This document shows positions 22,409-32,848 of a stretch of 64,000 nucleotides of DNA, piece by piece. Origin of the DNA: Erythroxylum novogranatense (taxonomy: Eukaryota; Streptophyta; Magnoliopsida; Malpighiales; Erythroxylaceae); NCBI GenBank assembly GCA_029891385.1, contig CM057224.1, positions 34,787,005-34,851,004 of the forward strand. The letters run 5' to 3'. The notes beneath the pieces were generated by a model. The model was given only the letters and a program-made list of their open reading frames with translations, did no database searches and was not told the origin of the DNA. Made by a program: the position numbers and the translations under genes. How positions within the stretch are numbered: the stretch's first letter is position 1; each line of letters begins with the position of its first letter.

Positions 22409-22629
22409 TGATACAAAGTTTCTGGGTTGTTAGGGAAGGCTTAATGAAGGTAATTCAAATAACTACAGAGGAAGAAAATGATGTCAGAAAGAGAGAAGGA
22501 GAATGTTAAGGGAGAGAGAAAATTTGAAGCCCATGCTCTGATTGCTTTATTCTTTCTTTGTTACATATATAGAAATTTCTAGGGAATACAACTTTTTTTT
22601 TCTGACCTAATTGTTAGTTGGCACAATCA
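22409..22629 (-). repeat. Short chromovirus LTR (minus)
   Basis: 221 bp. On the minus strand it reads TGATTGTG at the start and TTTGTATCA at the end. It aligns along its length, by eye, with the plus-strand LTR at 24436-24667, including the tract AGTCTCCTTCTCTCTTTCTAAC and the end AAGCCTTCCCTAA. Confidence 0.85.
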
Positions 22630-23279
22630 TGTAATAGATTTTATTTATGTCAAAAAGAGCTCAGTCGGCTCGTCCTGACCCGATATTGACCCTAGTTGAC
22701 CGGGCCACGGGTAGGTCACTAGCCGACCATGGTAGGCTTAGCCGGGCCACAAGCCAAGGTTAGGCTAACCCGACTGTTACGTCGTTTTAAAAATTTTTCT
22801 TTAAAAAAATAACAGGTTGATTAACTCGTGGTAGAGCCAGGCCGGGCTCCGGCATTGACATATCTAATATGGCTAACAATTTTAGCCTTTCTTGCACTCC
22901 TTGTAGTCAAATTAGATGTGGAGATAGTTGGGCCTGTTAAGTTTGGGCTCATAACATTGATGCCATTTTCGAAAATATCTTTGTCCGAAATCCTTTTGAA
23001 TTTCATTAATATTAGGTTTTAGACCCACAAATTAACTATAAAAATATATAATAGAAAAGAAGTAATGTAATAGGCAATTTATTGATAGGTATCATTTATA
23101 TTGACATTAAAGGTTTAAATATATAAGTAATTAAATAACAAATTTAGCTAATTACAAATCAAAAATTTAAAAGTTTAAATACCTAAGATAAAAGCAACAA
23201 TTTAAACAAACTTGACAACTAAGAAAAAATAAGGCCACATTTTACGCAACTTTAATCATTCTCCAACAGTTAGTTAGTT
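22630..23279. other. Non-coding spacer between chromodomain and LTR
   Basis: About 650 bp with no ORF of note. A GC-richer stretch at 22670-22860 repeats GGGCC/GCCGACC-like words (GACCGGGCCACGGGTAGG, TAGCCGGGCCACAAGCC) and may be a separate old insertion. The rest is AT-rich. Confidence 0.5.
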
Positions 23280-23284
23280 CTCAT

Positions 23285-24420
23285 GTAGCATTTGAAATGG
23301 GTTGGTCCTCCCACTGAATAAGAACTTGGTGGACTAGAATTCCTTCCTTTAGTACTTAGCGATGGTTCCAGATTTTTGTTGGTTTAAACGAAGTCTGGTT
23401 GCCAACAAACTATTGAGGCAATAGTTGTTGTTAAGTCATTGGATCATCGTTACATAGCTTAAGCTTGGAAATGTGAAAGACATCGTTGATTTGTGCAAAG
23501 GGAGGCAAAGCTAGGCGATAAGCGACAAGTCCAATGCATGTCACAATCTAAAAAGGTCCACAAAAGCACCTAGCCAATTCATTGGGCTGACGATGAGCAA
23601 GTGTCGACTACTTGTAAGATTGTAGCTTAACAAATACCCAACTGACTTTTAGGAAGGAGACAACTCTTCAAGCAGAGTTAGCTTAATTATGTATCCCATT
23701 TTGAACTTCGAGTAAGTTCTCACGTAAAGAGCAGAGAATAAAAGTGCGTTGTTGTAGTAGGTCTTCTACCAATGCGACCAAGGAGGATCCCCCTTTATGG
23801 TCTAAAAGAGATGGTGGGAAATGACTGTAGATAGCTTCGAATGGAGTCATCTTGAGGGCAGAGTGCCAGGATGTATTGCAATTCCACTTGGCCCAATGGA
23901 GGAAGTGTAGCCATCTATAGGGATGGTCAGCCACGAAACATTTTGAGTAATCCTCCAAACAACTGTTAAGCACCTCTGACCATTAGTTTATGGGTAATAT
24001 GCGCTACTAGTAGCCAAAGTTGTTCCTTGTAAGCGAAAGAGTTATTGCCAGAAAGAACTTATGAAAAGAGAATCACAATCCGAGATTACGGTAATTAGGA
24101 CACCATGGAATCTGACAATTTTGTGACAAATAAATCAACAACTGTAAGGGCTATGAACATAGATAATAATGCTAAGAATTGAGCATGTTTGGTTAAGGGA
24201 TCCACGATTACCATGATAGTCATTTTTCCATTTGAGACAGGGGGATGAGTGATAAAGTCCAAGGTTATGAAATCTCATATCTTCTCATAAATGAGTGATG
24301 TTTAAAAAAGATCTTATAGGGCCTTATTGAAGGGCTTTGTCTCCTACCAAATGTGGCATTTGGAGACATAATCAAGAAATTAGAAAGACTAAATTATCAG
24401 TCAGATATGTAGATTCTATA
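23285..24420 (-). pseudogene. Chromovirus integrase and chromodomain, minus strand
   Basis: The minus-strand sense contains the integrase N-terminal zinc-finger end (KCHIW.ETKPFNKA near 24350), the core (VSNGKMTIMVIVDPLTKHAQFLAL; later a YNTSWHSALKMTPFEAIYSHFPP block at 23683-23973), the GPF/Y region (GPF...GLVAYRLALPPFAQINDVFHISKLKLC near 23450-23580), and a chromodomain-like end (LVHQVLIQWEDQPISNATWEL near 23290-23350). The chromodomain directs integration to heterochromatin in this group. Many stops and frameshifts. The second and third catalytic acids cannot be placed with confidence. Confidence 0.83.
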
Positions 24421-24435
24421 AACGAATCCGTTGCA

Positions 24436-24667
24436 TGATTGTGACGGGTAACGATTAGGCCAGAATAAAATGTTATATTATGTTTGGGGAAACTTTATAT
24501 TCATAACATGATAAAAGAGAGAATGAAACAGAAAAGGCATATTTTCTGACAATTTCCTCTCTCCTCTAACAGTCTCCTTCTCTCTTTCTAACATCCTTTT
24601 ATTCCCCTGTCTTTATTTGAATTACTCATCCTTAAGCCTTCCCTAATAACCCCAAAAATTTGTATCA
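24436..24667 (+). repeat. Chromovirus 5' LTR (plus copy)
   Basis: 232 bp, TGATTGTGAC...TTTGTATCA, directly followed by a PBS. Homologous to the minus LTR at 22409-22629. Confidence 0.87.
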
Positions 24668-24686
24668 TTGGTGCTTTCGTTGAGAG
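24668..24686 (+). other. Primer-binding site of plus chromovirus
   Basis: TTGGTGCTTTCGTTGAGAG directly after the LTR. It resembles the TTGGTGCTTTCATTGAGAG site common in plant chromoviruses; the primer tRNA was not checked. Confidence 0.75.
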
Positions 24687-24703
24687 TTACAGGCAAAGGA
24701 ATT

Positions 24704-26120
24704 ATGACTTACTCAAAAGTTGTTGAGGAGCAATTATCCAAGTTGACATAGCAGCTAACCCAACACGTAGATGTTCTTTTTAAGCTCGAGACTCTCTGTT
24801 ACCCTGTTCAACAACATTTAGAGGTAGTGGACATCAATAGACTATGATGGAAAACATGATGGCTAAATTTACTAAGCTAGAAACGCAGCCCAAAACCCTC
24901 ACTATTACATCTACCCTCCTCCAATCAATCTCTGCACTCATCTCCTGCTTGGTTATCCTTGACCCCCAACCGACTTCGCCTCCCAAATCCTATATCTAAT
25001 ACAACCTTCAGAACACCTAAGCTTGAAATTCCTCTCTTTTCAGGCGAAAACATGATTGGATGACTTTTTCAAATAGAAAACTTTTTAACCTATTATCATA
25101 AAACCGTCAATTAGAAACTCACTATTGTAGCGTTTTACACGATTGGCCCTGCCTTCCAATGGTACTATTGGTTGCAAAGAACTTCTCAACTATTCACTTA
25201 GGATTCTTTCACTCTCCAACTAGAGCTCTAATTAAGCCCTTTCTCTTTCATCAATCATGGAGCTCACATTCAAGAAAAGTTCTTGCTGGAGTTCTACCTT
25301 CAAGCTCGAGAGAAAATAGTTGAGTAGGTTAGTGCTAGACAACACTTGAATGTGAGTTAAGATGGCTCAAACCTCTGTCACTTCCTCAGGCTGTGGGAAT
25401 GGCCAAGCTAATTAAAGACAAAATTAACTTCACCAAATCTAGCTCTTTTTATTATACATGACCAAGTTCCATCTTTTACCAACCACTAAATCAACTCACT
25501 CCCCTTTGCAAAATCCACTTACGCAACTACCATTAATTCAAAAGGCTCATCCAACCATTTCCTTATCAAAAAGCTCATATATGCACTAACAACATCATAT
25601 CGAGAGAGAAGTCTCTCCTTTAACTACGATGAGCGATTTGTATGGGGGCATTGGTGCTAAGCCCTTTCATTTCTTTTTATTATGATAGATAATGATGAGG
25701 AGACGGTTAACTACCTAGCGCTAGAATAGGACAAAACCCAAGTGAAAGCACTAACCTGAATCCCCTCCATCTCCAACTACGAATAGCCCACAAATCTTTT
25801 TCAATGCTCTCACCGACCAATTTGTCCCTTTAACTCTTAAACTGTTAGGTACAATCCACGACCACCTAGTCATTATTCTTATTAATGGGGGATCTACTAA
25901 TAATTTTATCCAATCACGCCACGCCATGCACCATGGACTTAATGTCCAACCATCACCACATCTCACAGTCAATAACCAATGGAGAATCATTGGGTTATGC
26001 AGGCGTCTGCTTAAATACCCCATTGATTTTGGACCAAACACCATTTAAAATAGACTTATACCTTTAACATATAAGACAACCTTATTTTAGTGGTTCAATG
26101 GGTAACAGAACTAGAACCCA
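24704..26120 (+). pseudogene. Chromovirus gag and aspartic protease
   Basis: Gag begins at ATG 24704, 18 bp after the PBS. The conserved gag core lies at 25025-25290 (FSGENMIG, LFQIENFL, GPAFQWYYWLQR, FINHGAHIQEKF), broken by several stops. Protease at about 25770-26120: the core expected as DSGSTHNF reads NGGSTNNF (25884-25907), so the catalytic Asp is lost. The flap and end follow (QPSPHLTV, then IDLYL and VVQWVTELEP). The gene stops where LINE-2 begins. Dead copy, strongly degenerate, with no usable frame longer than about 60 codons. Confidence 0.8.
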
Positions 26121-26156
26121 GTATTTTTTTTGGTTACAAATAAGAGAAAATCAAAA

Positions 26157-26790
26157 CTATCTCATAAAAGAAATACCACAAGCATCAGCCCAAATAATCA
26201 AGGAGAGGGCGTCAGGAATATCGTCCCAAACTAGAAAAGGTGACGAAATGTCAAGACTCAATTTAGCCAGACAATCTGCTGTAAAATTTCCTTCATGAAG
26301 CACATGCCTAATTGAATAAATCCAATTCCTAGCAAGTAAAGCTTGAATATCCATAGCCAAAACTGATAAGGGATGTGAACAGATAATACTACAAGTCACC
26401 ATCCTCACCACCTCCATGCTATCAGATTCTACCACGACCTGTCAAAAACCACGATCCCATGCAAAAATCAAACCATCCCAAATGGACCATAACTCCCTCA
26501 CCAAAATATTCGAAACACCAATTCGAAACTAATAACTCCCTAGCCAACGACCAAATGAATCACGCAACAACCCTCCACCACTAGTCAGCCCAGGATTAAC
26601 AATAAAACTGCTGTCAAAATTCAACTTCACCAAACCAGTAGGCGGTGCAGTCCAACCAATCCAACACCTCACACCTTGAAGCTTTGGTTTTGAAACAGAA
26701 GTCAAGGATACATCCATTACAACTTTAAAACACAACCATTCAAATTTGTTAAGCGAAGAAACTTCTTTTGAAAGACCCATAAGTTCCTAG
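26157..26790 (-). pseudogene. LINE-2 RNase H domain
   Basis: The minus strand reads PTGLVKLNFDSSF and GGGLLRDSFGRWLGSY (26529-26780), where the usual NxDG is NFDS, then VESDSMEVVRM, IYSIRHVLHEGNFTADCLAKLSL and the C-terminal end (26157-26435). Acidic residues in ESDS and the HEGN..AD motif are kept. The two parts are separated by a stop and frameshift near 26440-26520. Confidence 0.85.
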
Positions 26791-26938
26791 GCTTCTACAA
26801 CCACCAAATACCTGCCAGAAACCAATGTACCCAATCAAAACCAAAAGGACCCATAACAAGAGCATGCGGATTCAAAGCTAGCCAACCAACCAAATCTGCC
26901 GCAATAAAAAAATCATCAGGAACAGCTCACTGCTACCA

Positions 26939-27230
26939 CTATGCAACTGTATGATTACAATTACGCAACAAATGCAAAGGAGACTCAGCATATAACGAGC
27001 ACACTCCACACAAATTAGAGGTAGCCAAACCCCATGAGAACAACAAAGAATTCGATGGAAGACATGAGTGCTTAAGTAACCACAAGAAATTTTCAATTTC
27101 GGTGGACTTCCACAACAAAGAGAAAATAGACAAAATAGAAACATTATACACCTCTTCCGAAAGAAGTGCTTTATAAGCTACTCGAATCGAATATATATAA
27201 TTTGAAGAAAAACTCCAAGGCATAGTATCT
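26939..27230 (-). pseudogene. LINE-2 zf-RVT domain
   Basis: The minus-strand peptide contains the linker VAYKALLSEE, then IENFLWLLKHSCLPSNSLLFSWG and the zinc pattern CGVCSLYAESPLHLLRNC (CxxC...ES..H.L..C), the zinc-binding region between RT and RNase H in plant LINEs. Confidence 0.85.
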
Positions 27231-27559
27231 TACACTGAAGTAAATAAAGGCAAAGGAATGGCCTAAATAACCTCTCTGAGATGATCCGGAATTGCAGAAT
27301 GTAAGCCCGAAAATTTTCAAAAATCATCATTAATTATATGTACTACTTGAAAATGTTCTTCCCCTACTATCAACCCATCCATATGATCCACTAAAGGACC
27401 CCCCGAGTACCAATTATCAAACGAAAGACTAATCTAAGATCCATCCTTAACCCTCCAAACCGAAATAGAAAACAACAAATTAAAACTTTTAACTACCCCC
27501 TTCCATAAATCGAAAGTTGAACCCTTAGCAAAAAAGGGAATAGACTCACCATTACAATA

Positions 27560-28452
27560 TTTCTGACGTAACACTTCCACCTATAAAGCAGAATCATTCA
27601 AAAATAACTTTCATCCTAACTTACCCAACAAAGCAACGTTTATCAATCTAGAACTTCTTAAAGCAAGGCCACCATAATTCTTTAGCCAAATAAGCCAATT
27701 CTAACCAATCAAATGCAGCTTACGTCTATCCTACGAGGAACCCCAATAAAAATCACGAGCCAGTCGATCTAAATTACCACAAATAGAGGAAGGTAACCAA
27801 ACTATTTGCATCATGTAAATTGGTAGCGAAGAAATAGAAGACTTAATAGGCACTTCCTTCCCAGTGGGACTCAGAAAGTTAGAACACGAATTAGCCAGCC
27901 CAATCTCCACTGAACTCACAATATGCTGATAATGAGCAATTGAAGTACAATCATGCAACAACGGAACACCCAAATACCTGCCCAAGTCTGAAGTAACTGC
28001 TACTCCCGTCAGCTGTTATAACCGGGACTTTCAAACAAAAGAAACAGAATTTGAAAAATAAATTCTTGACTTAGCCCTCTGCCCATTCGCCATACAGAGC
28101 ACATCCAACACCTCACAGACCAATTTAACCTGCTTAGCTGAAGCTTTACTAAAAATTAGCAAATCATCAGCAAAAAGTAAATGATTAATACTTGACTTAC
28201 CCTCAGATGCCCTAATCGGCACCTATTTTTTTCTCTTCAGCACTCATTGAATAAGCTTAGTCAAACCTTCCATACAAAGAACAAATAAATAAGGAGAGAT
28301 TGGATCTCCCTAACGAAGCCCTCGAGTCGTAGAGAATGATGCTAAGGGGTTGCAGTTCCATAGAATAGACAATGAAGACTGAGAAAGAGCACTTAAAAGC
28401 ATATTAACCCAAAGAGAAGGAAAACCAAAGAATTGCAACACAAACCATATAT
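27560..28452 (-). pseudogene. LINE-2 reverse transcriptase, C-terminal half
   Basis: Begins abruptly at 28452, next to the inserted LTR, with FVLQFFGFPSLWVNMLLSAL and SILWNCNP..FSTTRGLR (RT domain 3). Then INHLLFADDLLIF, the catalytic FADD box at 28163-28174, with LCMANGQRAKSRIYFSNSV. Thumb: RYLGVPLLHDCT...KEVPIKSSISSLPIYMMQ...LARDFYWGSS (27731-27985). Fingers are absent. Stops and shifts separate the blocks. Confidence 0.88.
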
Positions 28453-31400
28453 TGTAGCGCCCCCTTACCGCAAGGTACACACCGGGACACTCGGAGGTCA
28501 TTTCGATACATATCCTACGTTAAAGGTAAGCTACGTTCAAAAACTACATTCACTTCATATGGCATCATATCAATATTCACTTATAAGGAATCATAAGAAA
28601 ATCATAATATATATTTTTTTGCTTAAACCACTCATTCCTCATCTCCTTTCAAAAAATTGATGATTACATTATTTCTTTCACATTTTCCTTATGTACATCA
28701 TCAAAAACCTAATACAAAAGTCCTACATGAAAGAGGAAGTGTATCAATCTATCTAAGCCATTCAAGAGTCCCAGCTGATCGACCTTTGAGCCATGAACTC
28801 ACTCGCCAAAACACAATTTACACAACAGTGGAGTCCCTCAGTAAAATGAATCGCCCCTCTGTCCCGAAAAGACAACGTTGCAATTTTGACGAGTTTTGCA
28901 AACTCAATGAGTGAACCATCATTGATGAATTCACCGGATCAAACACACATATCGCATATTTCACAAATATTCTTTCAATGGATTCAATCTTATAATGTTA
29001 TATTCATGAGACTCACATTCGTTGTTATTGTTATGACCGAGTGCCCATCACATACTTGTACACAATTACTGGCCCATAGGGCTTAGTCGGAACAGAATCA
29101 CAGAGCATAGTTTTATACACAAAACATATATCACAGAGAAAAACTCTACGTAGAAACACTTCATTGGCCACTCAAGTCACAACACCTTTATCTGAGCATG
29201 CATTTTATGAAATGCACCACATACAGATTATGTCATATCAAATAATCACACGCGATATTTAATCAGAAGCTCATTATCATCAGACCTAAGTCAGGCATTC
29301 AACTCTCGTTGAGAATTCACACATCATATAGGATTTCAGATCAAAACAAAGCACTTCCAATACCCATATTCACATAACAAACTCCTCGAACTTTAAGTCC
29401 GGAATTCAAATCAAATCATAAACAATTTATAATTGGAAGCTAACATCTCAAATAATTCAAAGCAAATCAATCCTAGGAATCATCTAGGTTGACTCACAGG
29501 TTGCTTCCGAAGCTAATGCCTGGAAGATCCGGCAACGTTTGAAAGTTGACGTTCCAGTTGCTCCTCTATAACAAATAGCATACACGATATCACAATTTGC
29601 ACCATTAATAGTATTCAATAATGCACATATATGAAATGAATTATGTACAATGCATGTCCATGATAATCTCGGGTATCACTCCAAAAATTCTTCACAACGC
29701 TATCCCCATAACAAAACTCATCTAAGTATAACTAACACTTAGGTTTGTGTCTCACTAGAACCATCGAAAACTCAATTCATTACTCACTGGCTTATTTTCA
29801 GACTTTCCAAAACAACCTTTTGGCTCTACTGTTCACATATAATCAGAAGGTGAAACTGAGGCAATTTGGTCATACTCTCTTCTAGAAAAGTGTTCCCCTA
29901 AGTCTTATCTTTCCATTGATACCAAAATCACTCAATTTGGTTCAGTAATATGGAAGATATACCTCAAGTATTTTCGGACTATTCTTAATCAAAATAGTTT
30001 TCTATATACAACTTCCATCAAGAAATTGGACACCTTAGAAACTGAATTAAGATTAAGCTTCTTCATGAGATTTGTAGCCCTATTTCTTTAGTTTACTCCA
30101 AATGAAAAATAACCTCAATTGCAATCATACAGATCAAAATATTATCAAAATACTGAAGTATGTTTAGTAGAATAACACTAGTTCATACTCCTTTAAGACC
30201 ACACTCACTGCATCTGTCCACCTCTTTTCACTCAATCTTTCCCCATTCATTCCAGATAGCTATGATTCTTGGTGTAGATACAGATCAATGTCTTAAGAAT
30301 CTAATGGTTCAAGAATCAAATCATTTGGATGTCTAGAGAAGAAGTTATGGTTAAAAGAATCCAACATGTTCATGTCCTTATGCATATTGTACATGTCTTG
30401 GAGCAATTTCCATAACTCTCATTACAAGTGTCGGAATGACTTCATTTTTCTACTATTGGAAAGAGGACTTCGAGATCTACAACTTTTATGAAGATCTCAA
30501 AGGCCAATTCTATCGTCTAACTTCTTTATCATCTTACTTTCCTTTCGTCTTAGTTCTATCGTCTCATTTCCATCATCTCATTTCCATCGTCTCATTTCTA
30601 TCGTCTCATTTTTTTCCGTCTCATTTCTATCGTCTCATTTTCTTTCATCTCATTTCTATCATCTCATTTTCTTCCGTCTCATTTTCTTCCGTCTCATTTC
30701 TTCTGTCTCATTTTCTTCCGTCTCATTTCTATCGTTTCATTTCTTCCGTCTCATTTTCTTCTGTCTCATTTCTTTCGTCTCATTTCTTCTGTCTCATTTT
30801 CTTCCGTCTTATTTTTTTCCGTCTCATTTCTTTCGTAGAATGTGTTCACTTATAAGGATCATAACTTTTGACTCTGATGTCTAAAATTTTCATACTATAT
30901 ACCGTTGGAAAGATAAAAGAAATATATACAACTTTCCAAAAGGCATCTTGGCTAAAATCTCTTTATATTAATCCTAAATTTGCCCCTAAAGTCCAAAGAA
31001 GAATTTTCCCTACACACACCAACATATTGGACCAACTTCATAACTTCATGAAATTTTAAGACTTTTAGGGATAGAACTGAAATTCGATGTCTTCATACAA
31101 AATGTAGCCTTATGTCTCTAGTTTAATTTAAATTAAGAATCATCTCATTTAGACAACTATAGAAAACGTTATGGCTAAAAGATTGAAGTGTATTCAGTGA
31201 ATATTTTTCAGATTTTCAAACTTTCAATATTTTACATCACCAAAATACCAAAAAAAAATTTAAAAACTAATTTAACACTATAACTTAATTTATTTCTTCC
31301 CAACCACCCAGTATTTATGAACAAACAAGTAAATACCATTTTTTATGCAGATGACAGTAATTTATCAACTTATTTCACAAATCCCCCAACTCTAAAGGAT

Positions 31401-31590
31401 TTCTTCACCGCTTACCAACCGAAAACTCCAAAATTTCAAGTCCTAAACTCCACACGTTTTACGCACTCTACTGAGTACAATAACCAACTTCTGGTTTTCT
31501 TCTTTTTCTTTCTTAGGGTAGAGGACACAAATGGAAAAATGGGTTTGGTGAAGGAAAGGAAAAGCATAGAAGTCTCTTAGAAGGTATTTG
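28453..31590 (-). mobile_element. Fragment of a long gypsy LTR inserted in LINE-2
   Basis: The left edge reads TGTAGCGCCCCC at 28453 on the + strand, i.e. an LTR 3' end on the minus strand, like the inverse of the solo LTR end at 7347. The segment 29480-29580 is homologous to 6205-6290 of that solo LTR in inverse orientation (CTTCCAGGCATTAGCTTCGG). 28880-28920 matches the GAGTTCGCAAACTCACC block. It carries the TCTCAT repeat array and four ATAACTTTT modules. The right edge is not sharp: ORF1 of the LINE is recognisable from about 31590 upward, so the LTR start is lost. No coding region. Confidence 0.75.
30540..30836 (+). repeat. TCTCATTTC pyrimidine-rich tandem array
   Basis: About 20 copies of an irregular 13-17-bp unit (A/T)TCGTCTCATTT or CTTCCGTCTCATTT. 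The long ORF across it (30436-30855) is a repeat artefact. Confidence 0.92.
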
Positions 31591-32234
31591 ATGGAGAACT
31601 CTGTGTATGGGAAGAAAAATTTAAAGAAGATCATAATGAAGGAGGAAATGCTAACCGTAGAGAGCTGAAAACCAAGCTTCCACTTTTGAATATACAATGG
31701 CTGACCTCCACCAATATATGGACCATCGAAGACAATTCATAGCATATCCTCCTTCTCTGCAAACTTGGCAAGGTAAAAACCAAACCCTAAATTAATAAGA
31801 TCTAGTCCTATAGAAGGCTTCCAAAGCAAGTTCAACCAATTTTCCAAGTACGTAAAATGAATAGACCTCCTATAAACTTTAACAATGAGAACATCGGTCC
31901 ACTTACCACTAACCTCCTGGACAATATCATCATCAACCAGAACCTTTAGTTGTAAGTAATCATTCCTTTCATACGCTAAAGGAATTTTTTCCATCCACTG
32001 ACTACAAAGATCAAAAGCCAAACTTAGACTGATCAAAGAAGTGGACTTTACCTGAGAATACTGCCTAACCAAACAATCACGAAACAAAGGTGGTGGCCTT
32101 GCATGCAACACAGCAGTAGCCGACAAAACAGGACCAATAACCGTAGAGTCAGATAAAGTAGAGCCAAGCGGTTGTCCCACCTAAAAATTATTCGCAATCG
32201 GTATAGGACAAGGCACAAGCTGAATCCCCTCCAT
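31590..32234 (-). pseudogene. LINE-2 ORF1 (DUF4283)
   Basis: Start at the ATG read at 32234 (MEGIQLVPCPIPIANNF), a stop after 17 codons, then an open stretch (31737-32180) with the DUF4283 signature: WTDVLIVKVYRRSIHFTYLENWLNLLWKP, LGFGFYLAKFAEKEDM. After a further stop it continues DGPYIGGGQPLYIQKW (near 31690). RNA-binding coat protein of the LINE; broken. Confidence 0.87.
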
Positions 32235-32447
32235 TCTTATAGAAGATAGCGCATGGACTGGGTGCACTCACACCAGCTTTTTCTTTCACATACCTGCTCC
32301 TATCTCTTTAAGCAACAAATAATTCAAAATTCCTAAGTCAAAGACACTGATCGCTAAGTTTGACTCTCCTAACAATAGAGGCTATCTCTATCCTCTCTTC
32401 AATCCCAACCTGGTCAAAACAATGAAAAAGAAAAACCCTAAAACCCA

Positions 32448-32848
32448 ATTCTTAACTCCATTTCTCCACGTTTTTGTTAGCCCCAATCAATGTTCATCTA
32501 TATCATTATCATCATTTCAAAAGGTAGAGATTGAATGCTTAATAGGCAAACTGAAGGAGGAAGGAATTATCACCACTAGCATCAATCCCTTCTCATCTCC
32601 CGTACTCCTGGTGAAGAAAAAAAATGGTACATGACAATTTTGAATAGATTACTATGCATTATAGATTGGTCATCCCCACCGTCGATGAATTATTGGACAA
32701 GATCAATGGTTTTTTTTTAACTGGACTTAAGGGCATGTTATCACCAATGGAGAATTCATTGCTTTAAAAAAGCCAAAACTGCTTTTTGAATGCATGTGGG
32801 CCACCTTATCATACCTTTGGGTCTCTCCCATGCCCATTCCACTTTTTA
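32448..32848 (+). pseudogene. Chromovirus reverse transcriptase, N-terminal part
   Basis: Plus-strand blocks: INVHLYHYHHF, VEIECLIGKLKEEGIITTSINPFSSPVLLVKKKNGT (32516-32634), VDELLDKINGF, then in other frames LDLRACYHQ (about 32718) and KTAF.MHVGHLIIPLGLSHAHSTF ending at 32847. These are the fingers and palm start of a gypsy RT. Sense ends exactly where Harbinger-like termini begin. The catalytic YVDD box is not in the window. Confidence 0.85.

Larger units (their letters stand above)
22409..24435 (-). mobile_element. Chromovirus (Ty3/gypsy) 3' half, minus strand
   Basis: Reading right to left: integrase (about 24420-23680), chromodomain (about 23400-23285), a non-coding spacer, then a short LTR (22409-22629). 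This is the 3' end of a chromodomain gypsy element, probably Reina-like, given the short LTR and the MTPFEAIY motif. Its 5' half is missing because a plus-strand copy of the same family starts at 24436, apparently inserted in the integrase zinc-finger region. Stops are frequent. No duplication was found around the LTR. Confidence 0.82.
26121..32437 (-). mobile_element. L1-type LINE (LINE-2), minus strand, inserted in the plus chromovirus
   Basis: The 3' end has a short A tail (ACCAAAAAAAATAC on the minus strand, about 26120-26135). Probable target duplication: CTAGAACCCA (26111-26120) and CTAAAACCCA (32438-32447), 9 of 10 identical. Domains right to left: 5' UTR, ORF1 (about 31590-32234), then, after a gypsy LTR fragment, the RT C-terminal half (27560-28452), zf-RVT (26939-27230) and RNase H (26157-26790). 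The end of ORF1, the endonuclease and the N-terminal RT are missing, so the LTR event came with a deletion of roughly 2-3 kb. Confidence 0.83.
24436..32848 (+). mobile_element. Plus-strand chromovirus, 5' half, split by LINE-2 and by Harbinger
   Basis: Pieces: LTR and PBS (24436-24686), gag and protease (24704-26120), then after the LINE-2 insertion the RT start (32448-32848), where a PIF/Harbinger element cuts in. The frame of the protease end (ELEP) runs on into the RT-side sequence after removing the LINE and one duplication, which supports this reconstruction. About 100 or more codons between protease and RT are missing, so an older internal deletion is likely. RT palm, RNase H, integrase and 3' LTR are expected beyond the Harbinger insertion, outside the window. 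Confidence 0.78.

Noticed and set aside
22670..22860. GC-richer block with repeated GGGCC words considered as a separate transposon
   Set aside because: No terminal repeats or duplication visible; left as part of the spacer.
30436..30855. 139-residue ORF with SHF/SSH repeats
   Set aside because: Translation of the TCTCATTTC tandem array; no support as a gene.
32430..32447. Telomere-like CCCTAAAACCC
   Set aside because: Single occurrence, not tandem; better explained as LINE 5' end plus target duplication.
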